Shown: in pieces, positions 44,394 to 54,398 of the stretch
Numbering within the stretch: position 1 is the first letter of the stretch
Layout: each line of letters begins with the position of its first letter
Origin: Chaetomium olivaceum
Lineage: Eukaryota; Ascomycota; Sordariomycetes; Sordariales; Chaetomiaceae
Reading direction: 5' to 3'
Length of the DNA: 64,000 nt
NCBI GenBank assembly: GCA_039881045.1
Contig: JAYWVB010000002.1
Location: forward strand, 124,001-188,000
The notes under the pieces: model-generated
What the model saw: only the letters and a program-made list of their open reading frames with translations
Told to the model about the DNA's origin: nothing
Databases searched by the model: none
Translations under genes and position numbers: made by a program

Positions 44394-45467
44394 GGTGTTT
44401 ATAGAGTCTGTCAGATGTTGATGTGTTAGTTTTCGGTCTGTTAATTGTCGTCGCGGGGGTACGGTGCGAAGAGGAAGTGAAAAGGTAGAAGATTCTTATA
44501 CTAACGACTGCGAGGTCTCAATGAAAGAATCACCTATATGGTTGGTAGAAACCTCAGGTTTGGGGGGCAAGCGGATAGGTACCTAGTGTAGGAAACAAGT
44601 CGGATTGAAGAAGGTAGGTTGTGGTAAGAGTGGAGAGGAAGGAAAACATGTCTTGTGAAGTTATTTTCTCACTTTTATAGCCATATGAAAGGGATAACAT
44701 GCAGTCGTTTATTCCATGTTCAACTCGTGGAAGACGCGTTTAGTTGCGCAACGAGAACCGACTGTGAGGACCCCTGGAACAGGAGTGTTTAAGTTATCAT
44801 ACGGTCCTCCACATATTACTATGGTAGTTATGAGGGACGAGACCTAATGAACTAGAATGATGTTCCGGATACTACTATACTAGATAGATAGGTAATTGGT
44901 AAGTACGACAAACATGTACCAAGACGCTTGTTTTGCTATTCAGCTTTTGTATAATAAACGGTAAAACTATTCTAACCTATCTAGGTATCTAATTGTTGGG
45001 CTGCTTCACGCACAATAGTAAATCATACTACCTTATGATTGTGACCATCTCGCTCCCAATAAACTACGGGGCCGGTCATCCAACCCGATAGAAAGGAAAG
45101 AAAGTAGCGTTCAACCCTAACCTTCATCGTACACACAGTCGGCAGTTTGATTCTATTTGATCGTATAATACGTAGTATTAGTAAGGTATGTATAATGAGG
45201 GCACGATCAAATGTTCACCCGACGAATAGGCATGACTAACACGGTGTTTGACACACATGGCACACGGTCCCGAGCAGCCAGTTGACTGACCTGGTTTATC
45301 GATCGCTTTTGGTCACCATTTGGGTGAATTAGTCTTGAGAGACCCCGTGGGTTTGAGGGTTGATCCGTTTATTCACACAAACTCTTGTCTTTGGTTTTCC
45401 CACACTGAACTACCCAGAATTATCGTCCCTCACATCCATCCACAAATTGTTCCGCCAACATCTCAAC
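44394..45467. other. AT-richer intergenic region
   Basis: 1.07 kb between divergent genes (Pro-rich, minus; coiled-coil, plus). Notably AT-rich around 44,640-45,200. No ORF or RNA gene seen. Confidence 0.5.
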
Positions 45468-46598
45468 ATGAATCATATGGATAATTCCAGCGACAGCAAC
45501 CTTCGGTCGGGATTTCAAGATGGGCTCGGGCAAGTTACGAGCGGACCCGCCAACTTCACGTCGGGTGGGCTCGCCAGGGTAAAGGCGCTGTACGATAAGC
45601 AGCGCGCCGCGGCTTATGACACCTTCGATCCGGTCAGTGTCGCCTACGGCATCACTCTCCCTCTTCGAACTCACACTAACCGGTGAATTCATTATTCAGA
45701 GCTCTGACCACATTGCCCCTCGTGAGGTGGACTGTAAGTACATTCTTGGGGAAGGCAACCGAACTCCCGGTCGTTCATCCTAGTCCACTACCAATGACCC
45801 AATTTCTCGTTATCCTCAACCGCCATCCCACCCAAGTTTGGAAAACAGGCAGTTAAACCTCCCCTTAACACCCTTCTCCTAAACACCATCCCCACCAAAA
45901 CCCACCCCCAACCTAACTAACCAACCCCCCCTCCAAAAAACCACAGTCCACCTCATAACGCGCTCCTCCCTGCACGGCTCGGCGCTGCGCCTCCTCTCAG
46001 ACCGCGTCGCGGCGCTCACCACAGCCGTCTACGGCGACAACGACGAGACCACGGCCTCCAAGCTCCGCAACACCAACAAGCGGCTGGGCGACTTTTGAGC
46101 GGACGCTCGGGAGCTGCGCCGCCAGGTGTGCTCTCTCGAGCACCGCGTCAGCATGGTCGTGCGGCAGCAGCACGCAGCAGGCGCAGCAGCCGCTGGTAGC
46201 GGTCATGGTAGGAAGATTCTCAGGGTCAGGTCGAAGAAGCGGAAGGTGGCGGGCGGGAGGCGGTGGATGTTTCTTTGGGTGATTGTGGCGGTGCTGGTGC
46301 CGGCGGTTCTGGGGTGGCGGAGGAGCTGGGGGAGGTGGAGAGTATGTTGGCTGAGGTACGTATATTGCGATTGGTCGGGTGTTTGTTGTTTGTTGTGTGG
46401 TTTAAATGGGTGCTGACGTGTGTTTTTGTGGGTTAGGTCATGAAGAGGGTTGGTGATTTCAGAATCGCTAGCGGCCTCGATGACTTCAAAGAGGAAGACC
46501 AAGAGCCCGCCGGTGATGAGGATACGGAGATGGTTACCGGCAGTGAGGACAAGGGCTACAAGGGCAGGGAGGTAATCAAAACGGAGGACACGGTCTAA
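45468..46598 (+). pseudogene. Coiled-coil/acidic protein gene with in-frame stop and one frameshift
   Basis: The start ATG at 45468 (MNHMDNSSDSNLRSGFQDGL) is followed by good splice junctions: exons 45468-45632, 45700-45733, 45947-46355 and 46437-46598. Exon 3 reads HLITRSSLHGSALRLLSDRV and NTNKRLGDF, then TGA at 46096-46098. It resumes in the same frame with ADARELRRQVCSLEHRVSMV, a clear heptad-like helix. A one-base jump near 46208-46212 is then needed to reach the acidic stretch (EDSQGQVEEAEG; VAEELGEVESMLAEVMKRVG) and the acidic end (GDEDTEMVTGSEDKG) at TAA 46598. So at least two defects break an otherwise convincing gene. No known domain; the helix suggests dimerisation. Confidence 0.55.
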
Positions 46599-46916
46599 GC
46601 CGTTGTGAGGCTCGTGGTTGGAACGATGGGTGCTGTTTGTTATCTTGGGGATACCCCATTTTCATGGGAACGGTTCTATACAACACCTCGGGCCAATATC
46701 AACGGCATGGATCTATATCAGGGACATCTCTGCTCAACACGGATTCAAACCATGTTAAGTGGGCCAGTTTACCCCGGTTCTCGTAGTCAATCGCACTCAT
46801 GAATTTCTGATTTTCCTATGATCTTCCTTTCCGTAAACGGCGAATTCAACAGTATCACACAAACACTCAACATAACACAGCGACTAAAAACGCCGACCTA
46901 GCGCCATAATAACCCC
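46599..46916. other. Short convergent intergenic region
   Basis: Contains the 3' ends of the coiled-coil gene and the SDR gene. Nothing else seen. Confidence 0.45.
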
Positions 46917-47781
46917 TCACTGGGACGAACCCCCCGAAATGGTAAGAATCTGACCTGTCAGACAGTTAGCTCACGACCAACAACCCAAGCCAACCCAACG
47001 GGGCACACTAACCGTTGACCCAACCGCCATCCTCGCTAGCCAGAAAAGCCACCACGCGGGCAACATCCTCAGGCACGGCACACCGGCCCAGAGGGCAATG
47101 ATCCGCCATCATCTGCTCGATATCCTTCGCGGGGGTGTCGGGCGTGGCACCCGGGATGTAGTGCCAAGCGTTCTGCGTAAACATATCGCTCTTGACACCA
47201 CCGGGCGCGACTCCGTTGACGGTAATCCCTTTGACGCCAAAGTCGGTCGCAAAGGCCTTGACCATGCCGATGACGGCCATCTTGCTGGCGTTGTACAGCG
47301 CGTGATTCTTGACGCCCAGCAGACCGGCGGCGATGCTCGTCATGAGGATCAGCCGGCCGTTGGGCTCGAGGTGCTTGAAAGCGGCCTGGCCGACGAAGAA
47401 CTGGGCACGCGCGTTGAGGTTAAACACCTGGTCGAACTTTTCCTCCGTCACATCCTCGGTCTTGTCCCACGACTCGGTGCCGCTGTTGGACATGACGATG
47501 TCGATGCGGCCGAAGGCTTTCTTGGCCTGGGCGAAGAGCCGCTCGATTTCAGAGACCACCGAGACGTCCGCCTGGATGGCGATGGCGCGCGCGCCGTTGT
47601 TGCGAGACAGGATCTCTTCGACCACTTCCTGGGCTGGTCCGGCCGAAGAGACATAGTTGACGACGACTGAAGCGCCGCGGCGGGCGAGCTCGAGGGCGAT
47701 TCCTCTACCAATACCGCGGCCCGCACCCGTGACGAGGGCAACCTTGCCTTCAAGGCTTGCGGTGGGGATTGCGATAACCAT
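46917..47781 (-). CDS. Short-chain dehydrogenase/reductase, polyhydroxynaphthalene-reductase-like
   Basis: Two exons, 47013-47781 and 46917-46954, give 268 aa. The ATG at 47781 sits just before the conserved SLEGKVALVTG start. NADPH site TGAGRGIG at 18-25; catalytic triad S149 (MTSIAAG), Y163 and K167 (YNASK). The C-terminal half (GITVNGVAPGGVKSDMFTQNAWHYIPG and ARVVAFLASEDGGWVNGQILTISGG) matches the classical-SDR branch that includes fungal tetrahydroxynaphthalene and versicolorin reductases. The short last exon (12 codons) completes the family's GG-containing C-terminus. SNSG at about 98-101 replaces the usual NNAG. The reaction is probably reduction of a polyketide-derived or quinone ketone; the exact substrate is unknown. 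Confidence 0.9.
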
Positions 47782-49246
47782 CGTGGCAGTTGATGACGTG
47801 AACTTTTCGGTGTAAGTTGAGTTCTGCACAAGGACTGAAGCTGTCGTCCGAGGTTGTATGTTTGTTTTTTGTGTCGACAGTGTCGTGATGTACGGGAGAA
47901 AATGCAAGCACAGGAAGATGTCAAGAACGGAACCGCTTTATTCGAGTTGGAATTGTCGATGGAAAGCACGTTTAGCTCGGTGGTCCGGCCCTTTCGGAGT
48001 GTCGGGGGGATGTCGGAAGCTGCGAGCGGGATCCCCCTATGTTATGTCCGGTCGAAGCCGTCTCCTGAATGGCCGCCACTTCCAGGTTTCTTCGATTCAG
48101 CAAGGCAATGAATGCACGGCAAGCAGAGACATAATCTTACAAATCCCCAAAAAGGAAGTACGAAAATGCACGCCATCGAAAACATGATCAACATAATCCA
48201 GCCAAAGAGGGATCAGCTATAGTGATACACTCGCAATGTTGCTTCTTCACCCCGCCAACACCTCGCCTAATCGGATATCTCCCATATGTTCATCCCATGG
48301 ATCGTCGACAAGTCCCTTCGCGGTCTAGCGATCCTCGGGCCGCAACGCCAACATTCCCCTCACAAAATCCACAAAATCCACAAATCATTAATCATAGCTT
48401 TATTCCTCCTAATAGGTAGGAAGTGTTCAGCATTTTCTAAGCTGGTCAGTCCCCTGCGGAATTGAAACGTCCGCCATCCACTGGCCTGTAAATACATTAG
48501 CAAAAGTCCGTTCGGTCATCCTCGCGTGCGAAGCGGCAGCCTACCATGGGTTGAGGAGAACTCCTTGCTTTGGTCACCTCGCTCCACTAGACCCAACGGC
48601 GGCGGGCCTAGCAGCCCGACAACCACGGCGAGGTGCGCACGAAGTTGTGTGGCTGACGCTGTACTGCCCGCCGCCGTACCCTGCAGTGCCGGCGCGGCAG
48701 GCGGAGGAATAAGCGGTTAGCTGGCGCTGGAGGGCGCGGAGTTCGTCGTGGGTGGGTTGAGCCATGCTGTTGCCTTGTTCGCCGGGGTTGCACTTGGGGC
48801 TAGAAGTGCCTGGGTGCGTGTGATTAGTGCAACTTTGTACAGCGGCCTAACTGGGTAGTTCAAGGCCGGTATATTGCGGTAGATAGTCTTGAAGGATAGC
48901 CTAGGTTTGAATATAACTCGGTCTTTTTGCTTTGCATTGTGCATGGTCGAGTACGCTCCCCGGTGTAGCCGACAGCCAAAGCCGGACCGGGTTGAGCCAG
49001 CTCCTTCCCAGCTTCGGACGCAAAACTCGGCTAATGGTCCTTTTGTTGTTCGCTTCTTGTCGAGGTTGAAGCAAATCGACCAAGAAGGCTAGATTACTCG
49101 TCCGCCCATTCCGGCATAAACTGTATCTCGGCGTCCCGCCGACTAGCCTCCTTGGGCGCAGCTTCATGTTCTGCCGGCACCCAACGATCACTACTCAGTC
49201 CTAAAGTGGGCTGTCTACTAGCTCTCTTCGTAAACATGGGCGTCCT
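47782..49246. other. Intergenic; one doubtful small ORF
   Basis: SDR promoter side, then about 1 kb of weak sequence. A minus-strand ORF at 48574-48765 starts MAQPTHDELRALQRQLTAYS, a plausible helix, and could be the start of a small spliced gene. Its end looks random and I cannot build a full model. Confidence 0.35.
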
Positions 49247-51539
49247 CTACCGGAAGCCGCGAGAGCCGAAGGCGAACCCGTAGGTGGCTGGCATCAAGGA
49301 GTCCGGGACGAAGGGACCATAATCGCTTTGGCCCCACTGGAGACCCAGAATATTGGCAAGTTGCTTCGCGTTATCGATGTCGCGGTTTGGCGTGTTGCTC
49401 ATGAAGCATTGGGCCATGTACATAGGATGACACGAGACGCATGTTAGCATCTTCGCAAGGGCCTACGTTGGAACCGTTAGTTAGTTGTGCAAAGGCACCT
49501 AGTTGAGGGGGCTCGAGATCACTCACCTTGCCGGTATGTCCAGATGCCGAGTTCAGGGGCCACAGCGCCGGATTCACAGGCATCTCCGAGGCCATGGCTG
49601 CGCTGACGGCGTGACTCGCGACCTTCTCGAAGGTGGAGATTCCGTCTCGCATTCTCTCCAGATCATAACCTTCGCGCGCACCATCGTTTCCAAAAAGCCG
49701 ACAAACCAACCGAGCAGCAACAAGTCACCTTGTGCTTCGGGGTGGGTTGGCTCCTTGCACACGAGCGCCAAGAGGGCGATGCTGGCGGAAACTGGGTAAT
49801 ACAATGCTCTCCTAAGGCCGTGTGAGTTAGTGAGAATCTAACAACGGGAAGCGGGCAGCGGAGGGAAACTTACCAGAGCTCAGGGAATACCTGCGTTGGG
49901 AATCGTGAGATGGCGCATATGGCGGATCTGGCAGCGGCCCTGGCCACACTTTTGTGGCCACTCATCCGGTCGGTTAACACGGGACCATCGGAAGCATTGA
50001 GGGTCGGGGACTCTTCGACCAGTTGCGAGGTGACATGCCATTGCCGAATGGCGGCCCAGCAGATCATTGTCACGCTGTTGTAGTACGCCATGTGTAACAT
50101 GGCGACGGACACGTCGGCGACCTCGTCGCTGCCGGCAGTTTGGGGCTTGTCAGGCCAGTCGGGGCGAATGCTGACCGGGACACGGAGGCTCCATGCCTCA
50201 ATTTCCGACTCCAAGGCAAACAGCTCTGTCTGGTCGGGGGTGGCAAACTGGGTCGCGATGCGCCGCTGGATTCCGGCGAGCTCCGACCTGAGCCTGAACA
50301 CAATATCCTCCCAGCCGCCGTGGCTAAGCGCATCTGCAGGGTTTAGCGCCCCATGTTTAAGGCAATGTCCACCTGGCCGGTCCGCCGTAACTACCTCATC
50401 CGTGTGCACGGGTGGGATCCCGGTATTCACCGTCATGTCCATGTCGAGGATGAAGGCAGACCAGAAAAGCCGATTACGATTCTCCTCATCGAGCGGAGCC
50501 GGAGTACTCTCGGATGCGGCTTTGACATCTATCCCCGCCGATAGTTCCATCCTAACGGCGAGCGAGAACAGGAGCGCCGTTGCCCTCGTATCTGCTGACT
50601 GCCGCATAAACATGGCCATGGCCATGACGGCTTGCACCGCACCCAAACTATCACCGTGGAGGATGAGCTCCGGGAGCACGGCGTAGGCGTTTCGGAAAAA
50701 GGTCCAGGCATACGCGGCCACCTCTCGAAAGGGGCTATTGGATGCCTTGAAGTAAGTGGCATTGGCGACGAGCGCGTTGGTAATGCCTTGCCACCAGGCT
50801 TCCGGTACGGTTGGCGCACCAGGGAGTCTCATCTGATCGATGAACCACTGTATCCTCATGAACGGAAGCTCTGCGCATACATCCCCGAGGAACCGTTCTA
50901 TCAACTCCAACTCGGCCGCGCCTACGCTCAAAGGGGACCAGACGATCCGGTCGAGGGGCCTCGTGGACTCTTCGCTTGTAAACCGCGGAGATGGTTCGTG
51001 GGAGGGTAGCATCATCACACCAAACGCCGGGATGTCGCGTGGATTGGGAGGCGAGGAGCCCGCCTGGCTCCCTTGGCTCGGATGGCTCGCCTGAGTACTG
51101 GATACTAGAGATTCAGGGGACCTGAGAGCTGTTTCAGATAGGTCGGTTCTCGACTCGCGCCGGAGTCGGGACTCTAGGGCAGCCAAGCGCCCTTCGAGGG
51201 CCTCGATGCGCTGTTTACTGTATAGGTATGTTTGTGAGCACAATCAACTCATTGTTCACCAATACCTGACCGGCATTACCTCTTCCCAGGCCCGCGCAGC
51301 CTCTGGGTGGCTGGATAAACACAGCGATGCCCCCGATCGGCGCAGGGCGCGCACGCAGGCGTTTGGCCGTCGCATCGCAGTTTTCCTGTCCGACATCGAG
51401 TGCATGCCTAAATCGGTTAGTACGAAGTCATCATTTCAATCAGATAGACCCGATCCATTATGAAAGCCCAAATGCTTACCCGCGAAACGCGTGGCCCTCG
51501 TGTTTTTTTTGCGGGCGGAGTGTCTTGGGTCATTTCCAT
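49247..51539 (-). CDS. Zn2Cys6 fungal transcription factor, one frameshift
   Basis: Five exons: 51480-51539, 51280-51407, 49874-51217, 49527-49811 and 49247-49462. Joining exons 1 and 2 creates a perfect zinc cluster: C22-X2-C25-X6-C32-X6-C39-X2-C42-X6-C49 within RACTRCRTGKLRCDGQ and ACAPCADRGHRC. A linker and a short coiled coil follow (KQRIEALEGRLAALESRLRR), then the middle homology region (IERFLGDVCAELPFMRIQWF; LFWSAFILDMDMTVNTGIPP), the fungal-specific TF domain. The frame jumps by one base near 49685-49695 (between ETMVRA and EGYDLERMRDGI); adding one base makes all exons total 678 codons. It is divergent from the NmrA-like reductase gene and next to an SDR gene, so it is a candidate local regulator (inference). 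Confidence 0.85.
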
Positions 51540-52190
51540 TTCCAGTTCAGACTCTGAGGATTGGCGATTAGATAACATGACCAGAAATTAGGATGCCTAT
51601 CGTTAAAGGCAATGGGTGTTTGGTGGACGATGACATCTGCATCAGCCCGCTTTGTGGGCCTGGGATGCCATGGTGTATAAGTTCAAATCCGGGAGCAGAA
51701 CGATTCCAGCGGCGAGGCTCCGAGACCGGATGCAAATTGGTTCCGGAATTGCCAGTTATGCCAAGGATGCTGAGAAATAGCCAACTCCGAAGGACATTGT
51801 TGGCCCTTTTGGGTTATCGGCTCTATTGGGCGATCGGCTCTTGCTATTGGTAAGCTTCCGAATCGGGGTGCCCGGGAAGTCCGGAACCAATCTGCATCCG
51901 TGAAAGATTCAGTGTCCCCGACAACTTTGATCCGAGAGGTGAGAGGTGCAGATTACGATAGAAGGAAGTGGGTCAGCCATCCCATGGTCAGCTCAGTTCG
52001 GACTGAGAATATGCGAAGATGAGATCGCACCATCGCGGGGAAAGGAGAAGAAAGTATAAGGTATAAAGGGTAACTTATGCCCTGACCGGGCATCCATGAT
52101 TTTGCTTTCACAAAATCAACCACTTTGTAATAGCTGTTAGGTATCGAAATCAAAACTAACCAATTACTTATCCCACCCCATCACCGCATC
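51540..52190. promoter_or_regulatory. Divergent promoter of the Zn2Cys6 regulator and NmrA-like reductase
   Basis: 651 bp between the two start codons. Zn2Cys6 proteins usually bind CGG-containing sites; isolated CCG/CGG triplets occur (for example CCGG near 51690 and 51730), but no convincing spaced palindrome stands out. Confidence 0.4.
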
Positions 52191-53339
52191 ATGGCCATCG
52201 TCGCAGTCGCAGGAGGAACAGGTAATGTGGGCAGGGCCATCGTTGAGGCTATCCAAGCCACTGGAAAATATGAAGTGAAGATCCTGTCTCGAAAGGTAGG
52301 TACTTACAGCACCGGGCCGCCCGATACTTGCCGTTTCCGGCATATCCGTTGACACGCCCCAGCCAAACCCCGAACTCGAGGCCGAGATCGGTGCTCCCAT
52401 TATCCCAGTTGACTATTCCGATGTCGACGCCATCGTAAAGGTGCTGGAAGACAACAACATCGATACGGTGGTCTCGGGCATCGCCATGCACAGCCCTGAC
52501 GGCAGCACGCCGAATGAGGTTGAGTTGATCCGAGCTGCCGACTTGTCCAAAACCACCCGGCGACTCATCTCAAGCGGATGGGGCACGCCCGTGAGAGAAC
52601 GCCCGTGAGTGTGCTGCGGTCTGTCAGCCCCAATTTGGGACAATGACTTACCCATAACACGCATGCAGTATCCAGTCGACGGCGATTGCCTCAGAGATCC
52701 ACAAGGGCAATGCACGCAAAGAACTGAAGAAAACGAAGAACTTGGAGTACACCGTCTTCCACAACGGCTACTTCATGGACTACTGGGGCATCCCCGTCGT
52801 CAAGTCGTGGCTGGTCCGGATGCCCCTAGTATTCTGGCTAGACATCCCCAACAATGCGGCGGCGATCCCGGGCTCCGGCAACACGCCCGCCGTCTTCACC
52901 CACACCACCGATGTCGCCCGATTTGTTGCTGCCGGCTTGGACCTCCCCAAGTGGGAACCCGACACCTACATCTTCGGCGACCGGGTGACGTGGAACGAGT
53001 TTCTCCACTGGGCCGAGGACGCCAAGGGTATGCGTGTTTCCGACGTGTCTCTCTTTTGTTGCCCCGTACTGACGCGGTGTAGGGACCAAGTTCAACGTTG
53101 CCTATGACAGCCTCGAGAAGCTGGCACTGGGCCAGACCACCGAACTTCCCGGCCAGGTCCCCTCGTACCCTTTCTTCCCGAAAGAACCCCAGCAGGCCAT
53201 GGCGGCCGCTTTTGGCCTGTGGTTCGAGCACGGCATTTGCGACCTCAAGCCCACAAAGGCCTTCTTGAACGAGACGTTTCCCGAGATCAAGCCGCTGAAG
53301 GTGAAGGAGATGTTGGACAAGGCGTGGAGAAAGGCTTAG
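52191..53339 (+). CDS. NmrA-like / isoflavone-reductase-like NAD(P)-binding protein
   Basis: Four exons, 52191-52295, 52363-52604, 52669-53027 and 53083-53339, give 320 aa. The N-terminus MAIVAVAGGTGNVGRAIVEAI is the GXXGXXG dinucleotide site of atypical SDRs. Further family landmarks are VVSGIAMHSP, RRLISSGWGTP, NLEYTVFHNGYFMDYWG and the later FTHTTDVARFVAAGLDLP. Fungal members are reductases of aromatic or secondary-metabolite substrates, or NADP sensors like NmrA; this one keeps a complete nucleotide site. The active-site Lys seen in plant isoflavone reductases is not clear. It shares a promoter region with a Zn2Cys6 factor. Confidence 0.88.
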
Positions 53340-54398
53340 AACAGGCTGTTGGCGAGAAGAATAGAGGTTGTAGCTCTTGTAGAGTCTTTTCTGGATATTT
53401 GCAGGGTGGTAGTCAGACTCCGTATTACACCAAGCCAAACTCACCGAATGATACCCAAATCCTACAACTCCACCATGTTTGAATGTCGGCAATCCAAATA
53501 CGAATACTCTTCGACGTGCTAAGGCCAGCAATTCAGCTCGCGATGGCCAAAACCCACGGGACTTTTCTTGGCTGAACCGGGGTCGTGGTCGCGAAAAGCA
53601 AGTCGATTGTTTATTTCTGAAAACTTGAAGAGCGCTAAGCACAAAGCTGCCACTCCCAAGAGATCAAGCACGTTTGCGCTGATCAGGAGTGGGAAGGCGC
53701 GCGCTAACTCAATCGTAATCTTTTCCCGAGGTCCAAGGCTGAAGCACAAGTGGATGCCGCCAAGCCTGAACCGAGCTCAGGCACCCACAAGTCGGATGAC
53801 GTCGTGTGAGACAAGACCCCACCTCTTGCTGCGCGCCAATGAATGCAGCGATTCTGGCCGCCGCCTGCTTTGTTGTCCCTAGCAACGCGCTGCGACGGCG
53901 CTGGTAAACAAAACGCACTGCAACCATCAAGGTAGATTCGCCCGTTTTCAGCACCCTGGACTTGCAAATATCGCCAAACTCCACCCTCCTGCCACCATTA
54001 CTTGCTGGAATTCTTTTTCAGGTTCGAGGCTTTTCCCAAGTCCAATTGGTACTGCCGAGTATCTCGACTGCCAAAAAAGACCTACATTCTCTTTAATTGA
54101 GAAGACAAGAGAAGCCGTCTGCGAGTCAGACTCTTTCTCGTCTTAACCCGGCCAAAAGCGGCTCCATCTTGGCTTGCAGCTCTCCCCATCAGGTCCACCC
54201 CCGGCTGCCAGGTTTATATACACTGAGGTGCGCAGAATCTCCATCAGACGAAAGGTAGGATATGGGAAGAATGAACGGTGGCTAATAAGAAGGCTGCTGC
54301 AGTTTTGGAAACGAACCAGCCGGCGCTCTTTGAGGGCAGCAGTTGCGACATAAACTCCAACGTCACATATTCTTCTCGGGCTCAACCCAGCATTGTCC
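53340..54398. other. Intergenic, promoter of C2H2 gene
   Basis: No gene supported. ORFs in 53,500-54,000 on both strands lack coding bias. The last 250 bases are likely the leader of the zinc-finger gene. Confidence 0.45.
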
